Source: Flavobacterium sp. 1355
Lineage (GTDB): Bacteria > Bacteroidota > Bacteroidia > Flavobacteriales > Flavobacteriaceae
DNA: 64,000 nucleotides
NCBI RefSeq assembly: GCF_017833415.1
Contig: NZ_JAFICC010000010.1
Location: 124,001-188,000, forward strand
Direction of reading: 5' to 3'
The first letter of the stretch is position 1, and each line of letters begins with the position of its first letter. The translations under genes were made by a program, and so were the position numbers. Below, in pieces: positions 25,282 through 32,991 of the stretch. A model generated the notes under the pieces. That model made no database searches, had not been told where the DNA came from, and saw only the letters and a list, made by a program, of their open reading frames with translations.

Positions 25282-26454
25282 TTAAGCAAGTGCTTGCTTC
25301 AAATCTGCAATAACGTCTTCTACTGTTTCTAAACCAACAGAAACGCGGACCAACCCTTGTGTGATTCCTACTGCCAATTGGTCTGGTTCAGATAATTTGC
25401 TGTGTGTTGTTGATGCCGGATGCGTCACAATAGTTCTTGTATCTCCAATATTTGCCGAAAGTGAACAAAGTTTTATATTGTTTAAAAATTTTCTTCCTGC
25501 TTCAATTCCGCCTTTAATTTCAAACGCAATAATATTGCCGCCCAATTTCATCTGTTTTTTGGCAATCTCATATTGTGGATGCGATTTCAGGAATGGATAT
25601 TTGATACTGTTTACATTTGGGTGAGCTTCTAAAAATTCTGCCACCTTCAATGCGTTTTCGCAATGTTTCTCAACACGTACTGCCAAAGTTTCTAAACTTT
25701 TTGACAAAACCCAGGCATTAAATGGTGACAAAGCCGGGCCTGTATTTCTCGAGAACAGATAAATTTGTCTGATAAGATCCTCGCTTCCAACTGTAACGCC
25801 TCCCAACACACGACCCTGACCGTCTATTAATTTAGTTGCTGAATGCACAACCAAATGCGCCCCAAATTTAATTGGCTGCTGAATATATGGTGTTGCAAAA
25901 CAGTTGTCAATTATTAGAATCAGATTGTGTTTTTTGGCGATATCTCCCAATAATTGCATATCGATTACGTCTACTCCCGGGTTTGTCGGCGATTCTGCGT
26001 ATAATATTTTTGTATTTGGTTTAATAAAACTCTCGATTGTTTCCGGTTTGTTGATATCAAAATAAGATGTTTCGATATTCCATTTAGGAAAATAAGTCAT
26101 GAACAATGCGTGAGTAGATCCAAAAACGCTGCTGGCAGAAACGATGTGATCTCCGGCATTTAATAAAGCTGCGAATGTAGAATAAACTGCCGCCATTCCT
26201 GTTGCAAAAGCATATCCGGCTTCTGCACCTTCCATTTTGCAGATTTTATCGACAAACTCTGTTGTGTTCGGGTTGCTGAAACGGCTGTAAATGTTTCTTT
26301 CTTTTTCTTCTGTAAAAGAAGCTCTCATATCTTCTGCATCTTCAAATACAAAGCTTGACGATAAGTATAATGGCACCGAATGCTCTAGATACTGAGTTCT
26401 TTCTAATTGTGTTCTTATGGCTTGTGTTTCAAAACCAAATTCTTCTGTATTCAT
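25282..26454 (-). CDS. Cystathionine gamma-synthase / O-succinylhomoserine sulfhydrylase-type PLP enzyme (MetZ-like)
   Basis: This 390-residue Cys/Met-metabolism PLP enzyme carries the PLP-phosphate-binding FATGMAAVYSTFAALLNAGDH, IDNCFATPYIQQP with the Asp for the ring nitrogen, and HSATKLIDGQGRVLGG with the Schiff-base Lys. The N-terminal YSRFSNPNTTEF is also typical. Sequence alone does not decide between trans-sulfuration (cysteine as donor) and direct sulfhydrylation. It is the last gene of the SAM-I controlled metX operon. The start at 26454 (MNTEEFGFETQAIRTQ) avoids a repeat-derived upstream extension of 19 codons. Confidence 0.88.
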   Translation of the reverse strand: MNTEEFGFETQAIRTQLERTQYLEHSVPLYLSSSFVFEDAEDMRASFTEEKERNIYSRFSNPNTTEFVDKICKMEGAEAGYAFATGMAAVYSTFAALLNAGDHIVSASSVFGSTHALFMTYFPKWNIETSYFDINKPETIESFIKPNTKILYAESPTNPGVDVIDMQLLGDIAKKHNLILIIDNCFATPYIQQPIKFGAHLVVHSATKLIDGQGRVLGGVTVGSEDLIRQIYLFSRNTGPALSPFNAWVLSKSLETLAVRVEKHCENALKVAEFLEAHPNVNSIKYPFLKSHPQYEIAKKQMKLGGNIIAFEIKGGIEAGRKFLNNIKLCSLSANIGDTRTIVTHPASTTHSKLSEPDQLAVGITQGLVRVSVGLETVEDVIADLKQALA

Positions 26455-26594
26455 TGTGTTGTTTTTTGTTTTTTGTTTCAGGTTTAAAATTTCAGGTTTT
26501 ACAGTGAGCAAAACTTAAAGCCAAACTAAAACGAGTCTAATCTTTTATTCAATCCGAGCATTTTCTAATTGACAAATTCCCAAATTATCTAATT

Positions 26595-27020
26595 CTATAA
26601 TGATTCGTTGTTTAGAACAACTTTGTATTTAATTGTTGCTGTTGGTTCTACTGTTTTGGCAACTGAGCAATATTTCTCGAAAGAAAGCTGAGCGGCACGT
26701 TGTGCTTTTTCAGGATTGATATCGCCTTCTAAATAGAAAACTACATCTATTTCCTTAAATGGTTTTGCTTCGTCAATCTGAACGCGGGTTCCTTCTACCT
26801 CAGCATTAAAAGAAGTGATTTCCTGACGTTGTTTTTTTAGGATAGAAATCATATCAATAGCACTGCATCCCGCAACACCCATTAATACTAATTCCATTGG
26901 ACTCGCTCCCAAGTCACTACCGCCAAATTCGGCTCTGCTATCAACATCGACTACATGACCTCTTTCATTTTTTACTTTAAAATGGAATGCGTCGTTTACT
27001 CTGTTTAGGGTTACTTTCAT
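26595..27020 (-). CDS. OsmC family protein
   Basis: This 141-residue OsmC/Ohr-type protein has the conserved PMELVLMGVAGCSAIDMISIL with one catalytic Cys and a second in FEKYCSVAKTVEPTATI. Family members reduce organic hydroperoxides with these two cysteines; many stand-alone OsmC proteins have unproven substrates. Its place inside the metX-thrA-metZ operon suggests a thiol- or persulfide-related role, which is only an inference from context. Confidence 0.88.
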   Translation of the reverse strand: MKVTLNRVNDAFHFKVKNERGHVVDVDSRAEFGGSDLGASPMELVLMGVAGCSAIDMISILKKQRQEITSFNAEVEGTRVQIDEAKPFKEIDVVFYLEGDINPEKAQRAAQLSFEKYCSVAKTVEPTATIKYKVVLNNESL

Positions 27021-27057
27021 TGTGTGTTATTTTTTTATTTTTTTATTATCCACAATC

Positions 27058-27097
27058 TTGTCATTTCGATCCCGAGGCTTCGGGATCGAAATGACAA
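27058..27097. repeat. 40-base inverted repeat with CCCGAGGCTTCGGG core
   Basis: The outer arms TTGTCATTTCGAT and ATCGAAATGACAA flank the CCCGAGGCTTCGGG core also found at 6968, 10985 and 14551. It lies between thrA and osmC and is a dispersed hairpin element rather than a clear terminator. Confidence 0.75.
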
Positions 27098-27110
27098 AAC
27101 TGGACCGATA

Positions 27111-29525
27111 TCACTCTTTCTCCGATAATCTCAAAATATCTCCAAAAACACCTCTTGCCGTAACCGCAGAACCTGCACCGGCTCCTTGTATTACGATTGG
27201 ACGATCTCCGTAAGATTCTGTATAGATTTCGAAGAATGAATCTGAACCTTTTAGTCCGCCCAAAGCAGTGTCTGAAGGAACAGATACTAGTTTTACTTCT
27301 AAAATTCCTTTGTCGTTTTGCAAATCTCCGGACAATTCACCGATGTATCTTAAAACGTGATTTGGTTTTTGATCGACTTTGATTTTCTCGTAAATCGGAT
27401 CGAATTCTTTTAGTTTCGTTAGGAAATCTGAAACATTTCCGTCACGTAAATGCTCCGGAATCAGGTTTTGAATCGAAATTTCTTCAAACTCATTTTGTAA
27501 ATCTAATTCTCTTGCCAAAATCAGTAATTTTCTGCCCACATCATTTCCGCATAAGTCTTCACGCGGGTCAGGTTCTGTATATCCGTTATTAATTGCTTCC
27601 TGCAAAATCTCACTAAACGGAGCGTCTTTTGCAGAAAAATTATTAAATAAATAACTCAGTGTTCCAGAGAAAACGCCTTTAATCTTTGTGATATTTTCTC
27701 CCGAAAGGTGTAATAATTTAATTGTATCAATTAACGGCAATCCGGCGCCAACATTGGTTTCGTACAAATAATTCTTTTGATTTTCGGCCAATGCTTTTCT
27801 GATTTCTTTATAAAAACCATAACTTAAGGTATTGGCTACCTTATTTGAAGAAATCAAGTCGAAACTGCTTTCGATAAGTGAAATATAATTTTCTACAAAT
27901 GAAGCACTTGCGGTATTATCAATTGCAATTAAGTTTTCTAAGTGATGCTCATTCGCGTAGGCGATAACATCATTAATTGTGTATGCAAGGCCTTCTTTTT
28001 GAATATCGTCCTTCCATTCTGAAGTTACGCCGTTTTTATTTAAAAGCACCTTTTTAGAATTGGCAATAGCAAAAACATTCAGTTTAATGCCTTTTCGTTT
28101 TTCGATTGCTGCAGTTGATTCTAATATTTGGTTTATTAAAGTTCCGCCAACTAAGCCATGACCAAAAATTGCAATGTTGATTTTTTTAGAAACTCCAAAA
28201 ATCTCTCCGTGAATTACGCTCAAAGCTCTGTTTAGTTCGGATTTTTTTACCACCAAACTCACGTTTTTACCCGTAACAGTGTTGTTGAATAATATCGGAA
28301 CAATTTTGTTTTTAATTAAAGCAGTATATGGTTTATGGAATGTACTCAAATCCTGACCGATAATAGAAATTACAGATACATTATCTGTTACTGTAATCTG
28401 ATTTACATCTTTAGAATAAAAGTCATTTTCAAACTCTTTTTCTAATTCAACCATTGCTGTAGTTGCTTTTTCAGTTGCTACAACCAGGCCAATTCCTCTT
28501 TCTGAAGATCCCTGCGAAATGATGCTCACACTGATATTATGATCGCCCATTACTTTAAAAATTCGGGCATCAACACCTGCTTTTCCAAGTAATCCTCGTC
28601 CTTCAAGATTTACCAGTGACACATTTTCTAAAACAGAAAGTGTTTTAATTCCTTCTTTTGTTGAATCAGAAGTGATTAATGTTCCTCTGTTTTCATGATT
28701 GAAAGTATTTAAAATTCGTAAAGGAATGTTTTTTTCCAATAACGGAATTATCGTTTTGGCATGCAGGATTGTTGCTCCAAAGTTGGCAAGCTCGTTTGCT
28801 TCATTAAAAGATAAAAACTCTATCTTTTTTGCATCTGCAACCAAATCGGGATTTGCGGTATAAATTCCGTCAACGTGAGTAAAATTTTGAAGCTCTTCTG
28901 CATTTAAATAATTTGCGATTAAAGAAGCGGTATAATTACTTCCGTTTCTTCCTAAAGTAGTAGTATCATTATTGTTGTTTGAACCAATAAAACCAGTTAC
29001 AATATTTACTGTTTTTCCGTTATGTTCTTTAAAGTAGTTGATAACGTTTTTCTTAGAAAGCTGTTCAAGAGGCTGGGCATCACCAAATTTAGAATCTGTT
29101 TTTAAAAGATGTCTTGTATCAACAAAATTGGCAGGAATTCCTTTTTCTATCAAAATTGCAGTCAATAATTTGGCCGAAAGCAATTCTCCTTTAGACAAAA
29201 TCTGATCTTTAATTTTATTGCTGTAATCGCCAATTAAACTAACTCCTTCAAAAAGTTTGTCCAGGACATTAAATTCTTCTGATAAATCAACCTGCGGATA
29301 ATCTGAGATCTGATATTTTTTAAAGTTCTCTAATAATTCTTTATAACTTCCGTTTTTTGCGGCAATGCTTAAAATAAATTCCAATTCATCTGTAGCATTT
29401 CCGCGCGCAGAAACAACAACGGCAATTTGCTCGCCCTGATTTACTTTATCTGTAATAATTGAGACAACTTTGTTAAGTCCTTCTCCGTTTGATAATGATT
29501 TACCTCCAAATTTTAATATTTTCAT
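27111..29525 (-). CDS. thrA: Bifunctional aspartate kinase / homoserine dehydrogenase
   Basis: This 804-residue fusion carries out the first and third steps from aspartate to homoserine. The kinase opens with MKILKFGGKSL and has TTTLGRNGSNYTASLIA. Two ACT-type segments around residues 300-440 (LVNLEGRGLLGKAGVDARIF, VSVISIIGQDLS) bind the feedback amino acid. The dehydrogenase begins at about residue 450 with NIAIFGHGLVGGTLINQIL and includes the substrate region SGTLSYLFNNF and GYTEPDPREDLCGNDVGRKLLILAREL. The stop of metX and the start here are one base apart, so it is co-transcribed with metX behind the SAM-I riboswitch and probably serves methionine synthesis (metL-like use). Confidence 0.95.
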   Translation of the reverse strand: MKILKFGGKSLSNGEGLNKVVSIITDKVNQGEQIAVVVSARGNATDELEFILSIAAKNGSYKELLENFKKYQISDYPQVDLSEEFNVLDKLFEGVSLIGDYSNKIKDQILSKGELLSAKLLTAILIEKGIPANFVDTRHLLKTDSKFGDAQPLEQLSKKNVINYFKEHNGKTVNIVTGFIGSNNNNDTTTLGRNGSNYTASLIANYLNAEELQNFTHVDGIYTANPDLVADAKKIEFLSFNEANELANFGATILHAKTIIPLLEKNIPLRILNTFNHENRGTLITSDSTKEGIKTLSVLENVSLVNLEGRGLLGKAGVDARIFKVMGDHNISVSIISQGSSERGIGLVVATEKATTAMVELEKEFENDFYSKDVNQITVTDNVSVISIIGQDLSTFHKPYTALIKNKIVPILFNNTVTGKNVSLVVKKSELNRALSVIHGEIFGVSKKINIAIFGHGLVGGTLINQILESTAAIEKRKGIKLNVFAIANSKKVLLNKNGVTSEWKDDIQKEGLAYTINDVIAYANEHHLENLIAIDNTASASFVENYISLIESSFDLISSNKVANTLSYGFYKEIRKALAENQKNYLYETNVGAGLPLIDTIKLLHLSGENITKIKGVFSGTLSYLFNNFSAKDAPFSEILQEAINNGYTEPDPREDLCGNDVGRKLLILARELDLQNEFEEISIQNLIPEHLRDGNVSDFLTKLKEFDPIYEKIKVDQKPNHVLRYIGELSGDLQNDKGILEVKLVSVPSDTALGGLKGSDSFFEIYTESYGDRPIVIQGAGAGSAVTARGVFGDILRLSEKE

Positions 29526-29526
29526 T

Positions 29527-30516
29527 TTATCTTTTTATTGTTTCTGCCTTAAAAATATCGGCAAGTAAATGGTCTAATTGTTTGTACTCGATTAAAAAAG
29601 CGTCATGCCCGTGAACAGAATCTATTTCGCTGTAAAAAACATTGTCTTTGAACTTTTTTAATTCTTCATAAGTTTCGCGATTTTCTTTTGGTGTAAAAAA
29701 CAAGTCCGAATTGATTCCTATAATATGAATCGACGCAGTTGTTTTAGACAACAATGTTTCAAAATCATCGCTGTTTCTGGTAATGTCTATTGTTTTAAGC
29801 AATTGATTCATCAGTTTATAGGATGATAACTGATATCTCTTTTGTAATTTTTCTCCGTGATGCGCCAGCCAGCTTTCTATATTAAAAACAGAAAGATTCG
29901 TATTTATGGTTCGTTGAAATTTTTCTTTGAATGATTCCGGAGATCTGTAACACAACATCGCATGAATTCTGGCGTCCTCAATTGGTTTTGTTGAATTATT
30001 AAGGATCTGTTCCTGCAAAAAGCAATTGGCAATCATCCAGTCTGTCGATTTCCAGTCTGTTGCAATCGGGATTAGATGTTCTGCAATTTTTGGCTGCAAG
30101 GCCAGCATTTCCCAGGCAATTCCGCCGCCAACAGAACCGCCGATTATAGTATGGACGTAATTTATATTAAGGGCCTCAAGTCCTGTTAAAAAAATTCTGG
30201 CAATATCTCTGGTCGTAAAATCCTTGTAATTTTCAATGATAAACGAGTCATTTCCGTTACCGGGAACATTAAATGCCAGCACGGTATAAATGTTGGTATC
30301 GATTGTTTTCCCGTTGCCTATTAAATCGCTCCACCAGCCGTTTTCGCCGGTAACCTCAGCATTTCCTGTCAGGGCATGATTTACCAGAACAATTGGAGCA
30401 CTGTGCAACGGCAAACCAGAAAGCGTAAAACTTAAAGGTAATGTATGATAGCGTGCACCATTTTCTGTGGTGAAATTTTGTATGTTTATAGGGTTTGGTA
30501 TATTTTCCAATTTCAA
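29527..30516 (-). CDS. metX: Homoserine O-acetyltransferase (MetX-like alpha/beta hydrolase)
   Basis: This 329-residue alpha/beta-hydrolase acylates homoserine for direct sulfhydrylation. The nucleophile elbow is GGSVGGGIAWEM, preceded by VLVNHALTGNAEV, which forms the oxyanion region. The catalytic His is in SVHGHDAFLIE near the C-terminus. The product O-acetylhomoserine is the substrate of the MetY and MetZ enzymes in this window. It is the first gene after the second SAM-I riboswitch and is tightly linked to thrA. The family's acetyl/succinyl choice cannot be settled by eye, but MetY alongside favours acetyl. Confidence 0.9.
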   Translation of the reverse strand: MKLENIPNPINIQNFTTENGARYHTLPLSFTLSGLPLHSAPIVLVNHALTGNAEVTGENGWWSDLIGNGKTIDTNIYTVLAFNVPGNGNDSFIIENYKDFTTRDIARIFLTGLEALNINYVHTIIGGSVGGGIAWEMLALQPKIAEHLIPIATDWKSTDWMIANCFLQEQILNNSTKPIEDARIHAMLCYRSPESFKEKFQRTINTNLSVFNIESWLAHHGEKLQKRYQLSSYKLMNQLLKTIDITRNSDDFETLLSKTTASIHIIGINSDLFFTPKENRETYEELKKFKDNVFYSEIDSVHGHDAFLIEYKQLDHLLADIFKAETIKR

Positions 30517-30607
30517 ATCTGTTGTATTATGATTTGTATCTGGAAATATTAGAAAGAAAGTCTAGATGAAACCAGACAAATTCTTGTTGTTATCTTTCCA
30601 CGTTGGG

Positions 30608-30695
30608 CGTGGTAGAATGCAGCACCTTCTTCGAATTAACGAAGGGTTGCTAAGGATTCATCGGGTCTAATCCCTCGTCCTTTCTTTATAACATT
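30608..30695 (-). ncRNA. SAM-I (S-box) riboswitch upstream of metX
   Basis: The minus strand reads GAAAGGACGAGGGATTAGAC, CCGATGAATCC, TTAGCAACC, a P3 hairpin (CCTTCGTTAATTCGAAG) and AAGGTGCTGCATTC. These are all the S-box core blocks in order. It lies about 90 bases ahead of metX with its own promoter and would repress metX, thrA, osmC and metZ when SAM is plentiful. Confidence 0.93.
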
Positions 30696-30721
30696 TCAAT
30701 ACGTTTCTGAACTTAACGGTG

Positions 30722-30755
30722 CAAATTAACTACTATTTTCTTAAACAAGCAAATT
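30722..30755 (-). promoter_or_regulatory. Promoter of the metX SAM-I transcript
   Basis: On the minus strand, TTG followed after 20 bases by TTAATTTG, one mismatch from TAnnTTTG. A closer TTG at 16 bases also exists. The start would fall about 20 bases before the aptamer, as in the metH case. Confidence 0.5.
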
Positions 30756-30882
30756 TATCTGAATCAAATCTTGAAATCAATGAATATACTTTAAATCAAA
30801 AACTATTGTACGCAAAAATTTACCGAACATTATGCCCAGTAAAATTAAGCGGGTTTTACCCTATCCGTTGGTACTTTTCGAT

Positions 30883-31083
30883 TTAGATGAAAAGTGTTTC
30901 ATTTTCTTTAGAATACATCAAAAACAATAATGAATTTGGTGCTTTTTTTTCTGCGTTTTTATCTGTCTCAGTAATTCCAAAACTTGGATGAATCAATTCG
31001 TTTGTTGGCGGCGGATTGTTTCTTTTGGTTCTGATGTTTTTCAATTTAGAAAATGCTTTTGTTAAGTAGTTTGCTGTTTTCAT
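30883..31083 (-). CDS. Small protein (66 residues) with C-terminal SLLFxMY motif, copy at the metX locus
   Basis: This basic, proline-containing small protein starts MKTANYLTKAFSKLKNIRTK and ends NSLLFLMYSKENETLFI. The end matches that of the 61-residue protein at 34346-34531 (QSLLFRMYELEEENVFFKN), and both begin MKT.N. No signal peptide or membrane helix is visible. It follows a tandem pair of leader-peptide attenuators and precedes the metX SAM-I riboswitch. The parallel layout at metY makes chance unlikely. I do not recognise a family, and function is unknown; control by cysteine/methionine supply is inferred. Confidence 0.7.
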   Translation of the reverse strand: MKTANYLTKAFSKLKNIRTKRNNPPPTNELIHPSFGITETDKNAEKKAPNSLLFLMYSKENETLFI

Positions 31084-31159
31084 GATATTAAGTTTTAGTT
31101 CAGTTGTGTTATAATCTTTATTAATCTTTTATTTTTTTGTTAAGGCAACCCGATGGAAT

Positions 31160-31197
31160 AAAAAAACCCTTTTGGTTTCTGACGCCAAAAGGGTTTT
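31160..31197 (-). terminator. Attenuator terminator (second) of the metX-locus leader
   Basis: Arms AAAACCCTTTTGG and CCAAAAGGGTTTT with a seven-base U tract on the minus strand. The same stem occurs at 34558-34594. The 5' arm CTTTTGG is also complementary to CCAAAAG just after the leader stop codon (31220-31226), which can form an antiterminator. Confidence 0.85.
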
Positions 31198-31228
31198 AAG
31201 TTGTTTACACTTATATATTCTTTTGGAA

Positions 31229-31276
31229 TCAACAGACGCATGCACAAATAGCTGCGACAGTGAACATCTTGTTCAT
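31229..31276 (-). CDS. Cysteine-rich leader peptide, metX locus
   Basis: The 15-residue ORF MNKMFTVAAICACVC ends in three alternating cysteine codons followed by TGA. An in-frame ATG 18 codons upstream (31330) could extend it to 33 residues. Five bases after the stop codon begins CCAAAAG, which can pair with the terminator's CTTTTGG arm. A ribosome waiting at the Cys codons would leave that segment free, and a ribosome at the stop codon would cover it. This is the logic of an amino-acid attenuator responding to cysteine. Confidence 0.65.
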   Translation of the reverse strand: MNKMFTVAAICACVC

Positions 31277-31342
31277 CTGTAGGGATTTATTAACCTGTGA
31301 TTTATTTGTTATTTTAAAAAATTTCTGCATTTTGTATAATTT

Positions 31343-31373
31343 AAAAGCCTCCTGATATTAATTGGGAGGCTTT
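31343..31373 (-). terminator. Attenuator terminator (first) of the metX-locus leader
   Basis: Arms AAAGCCTCC and GGAGGCTTT followed by TTTTAAATTA on the minus strand. It lies 28 bases after the stop of the first leader ORF. TTGGGAAG inside that ORF can pair imperfectly (7 of 8) with the CCTCCCAA of the 5' arm. Confidence 0.65.
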
Positions 31374-31401
31374 GCATATAATGATTGTATTCTTACAATT
31401 T

Positions 31402-31449
31402 TTAAGCAATAGACTTCCCAACGGTTTTTACCGTAATGGCGCAAAACAT
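31402..31449 (-). CDS. Candidate first leader peptide, metX locus
   Basis: The 15-residue ORF MFCAITVKTVGKSIA lies about 36 bases after a promoter-like pair and before a hairpin terminator. Amino-acid bias is weak (two each of Ile, Thr, Val, Lys), so the sensed amino acid is not evident; threonine or isoleucine would fit a homoserine-derived pathway. The call rests on position and the tandem layout shared with the metY locus. Confidence 0.4.
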   Translation of the reverse strand: MFCAITVKTVGKSIA

Positions 31450-31491
31450 TTTAGAGACTTTCCAGTTCAATTGATTAGCTTTTGGGTTTAA

Positions 31492-31522
31492 CAAATATGC
31501 AATTTTATTTTTAATTACACAA
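31492..31522 (-). promoter_or_regulatory. Promoter of the metX-locus tandem leader
   Basis: On the minus strand, TTG (31520-31522), 20 bases, CATATTTG (31492-31499), one mismatch from TAnnTTTG. It would start transcription near 31485, ahead of the first leader ORF. Confidence 0.5.
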
Positions 31523-31688
31523 ATGAAAACCAATAAATTAATACGAAAATCCGACAAAAAAAGACTTTTTAACGATATAAAACATCTTACAAAACTTTTG
31601 TTCAATGAAAATTAAGTAAAAACCTACAAATAATATGATTTTCTCCGCAAATCAGTTTATCAAAGAACATTTTTAAAACTTATTATTC

Positions 31689-32777
31689 TTAAAGCCAGAC
31701 CGCTTCCTTATTTTTAATTTTTTCGGCTACTTTTAAGATGTCTGTTATAATTCCGCGGGAAATAGCCTGTTTACATGCCGATGCACTTTTGATCACAATA
31801 GGAACATCAGCATAAGATTGCGTGTAAATCTCAAAAATGGTATCGGAGCCTTTGAGTTGTCCTATGGCAGAAGACGCAGGTTCTGAAACCAATTTTACTT
31901 CGAGTGTATTTTTCTGAACATCAAATTCCCCAACATATCTCAGAACATGATTATCTGCCTGGGTTATTTTTGCAATTTTGAAGTATTTGTCAATAGCTTC
32001 TTTGTTGAGGGTACCGTGTTTCTCGAGATGTTCTTCTTTTATAAGTGAATTAATTTTTATGTCAGAAAGCTCAAAATCCTTCCCTATTTCTCTTGTTAAG
32101 ATTAATAGTTTTTTTGCTGTGTCATTTCCCGATAAATCTTCTTTAAATGTAGAACGCATAAAACCTAAAAGACTTGCATCTTTTAAAACTGATGAAAAAG
32201 TAACCTCATCTGACGAAAACCGATTAAAAACATAACTCAGATTATCTGAAAAAACGCCGCGTATTTTTGTGATCTTTTCTCCGGAGTAATACAAATCCCT
32301 TAAAGGCTGTAAAACGGGAACGCCCATATCTACGGATGTTTCATACAGAAATTCTTTATCGTACTTTTTCAGGTTCGCTCTTATTTCCTTATAAAGTTCG
32401 ATTGGCAATGTATTGGCTTTTTTATTTACCGCTACAATATTAAAGCCGTTTTGGATCAACGTATTATAATGGTGTATTAATTCATCACTCGCTGTTGCAT
32501 CTACGGCAATCAAATTTTCGAATTCATTTTCTTTGGCAAATTCAACAATGTCTTCTACCTTAAACGGAACGGCCAATTGTACAAAATTGGTTTCCCAGGC
32601 ATATCCAACGCCTTCTTTCTCAAAAAAAGCTACAGTAGAATTGGTAATGATAGGAAAGTGAAAATCGATATTTCTGTTTTGAAGAAAGAACTCCTGACTT
32701 TCTATAATCTGATTGATTAATGTACTTCCTATATTGCCAATTCCAAAAAGGATTATATTTATTTTAAGCTTTGACAT
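31689..32777 (-). CDS. Stand-alone homoserine dehydrogenase family protein
   Basis: This 362-residue protein is a paralogue of the C-terminal half of the ThrA fusion. It has the NAD(P) motif IILFGIGNIGSTLINQII, VDATASDELIHHY, the catalytic region TSVDMGVPVLQPLRDLYYSGEKITKIRGVFSDNLSYVFNRF and EDLSGNDTAKKLLILTREIGKDFEL. There is no kinase or ACT domain. It would reduce aspartate semialdehyde to homoserine without feedback control. It follows metY on the same strand and precedes the metX leader, suggesting service to the O-acetylhomoserine route. A long inverted repeat separates it from metY. Confidence 0.88.
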   Translation of the reverse strand: MSKLKINIILFGIGNIGSTLINQIIESQEFFLQNRNIDFHFPIITNSTVAFFEKEGVGYAWETNFVQLAVPFKVEDIVEFAKENEFENLIAVDATASDELIHHYNTLIQNGFNIVAVNKKANTLPIELYKEIRANLKKYDKEFLYETSVDMGVPVLQPLRDLYYSGEKITKIRGVFSDNLSYVFNRFSSDEVTFSSVLKDASLLGFMRSTFKEDLSGNDTAKKLLILTREIGKDFELSDIKINSLIKEEHLEKHGTLNKEAIDKYFKIAKITQADNHVLRYVGEFDVQKNTLEVKLVSEPASSAIGQLKGSDTIFEIYTQSYADVPIVIKSASACKQAISRGIITDILKVAEKIKNKEAVWL

Positions 32778-32799
32778 AATTTTTAATTTTAATTAATTA

Positions 32800-32899
32800 A
32801 ACCCTATAAGTGATATAAGTTCACTTAATTTTTCAACGTTTATATTGTTAGACGCACTGCTGTGCGCTCTGTAAATGAACTTATATCACTTATAGGGTT
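32800..32899. repeat. Long perfect inverted repeat (24-base arms) before the homoserine dehydrogenase gene
   Basis: Arms at 32800-32823 (starting AACCCTATAAGTGATATAAG) and 32876-32899 are exact complements around a 52-base loop. The loop has its own GCAC..GTGC core. The outer arm lies 23 bases from the start codon at 32777. It may be a small mobile-type repeat or a structured leader. Confidence 0.75.
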
Positions 32900-32928
32900 C
32901 AAACATTTATGCTGAGTGCTTTTTCATA

Positions 32929-32971
32929 AAAAATCACCTTTAGCAACACCACATCACTAAAGGCAATTTTT
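32929..32971 (-). terminator. Terminator after metY
   Basis: Arms GCCTTTAG and CTAAAGGT with flanking ATTTTT on both strands, about 20 bases past the metY stop codon. Confidence 0.75.
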
Positions 32972-32991
32972 CAAACAAAAAACAAAAAAAC

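Noticed and set aside
31139..31158. GGCAACCCGATGG as a fragment of a third SAM-I riboswitch
   Set aside because: Only scattered resemblance to S-box blocks, in the wrong order; the other core elements are missing.
31402..31605. 67-codon ORF covering the first metX leader
   Set aside because: The upstream part crosses the predicted promoter; only the last 16 codons after the expected transcript start (31402-31449) are kept as a leader candidate.
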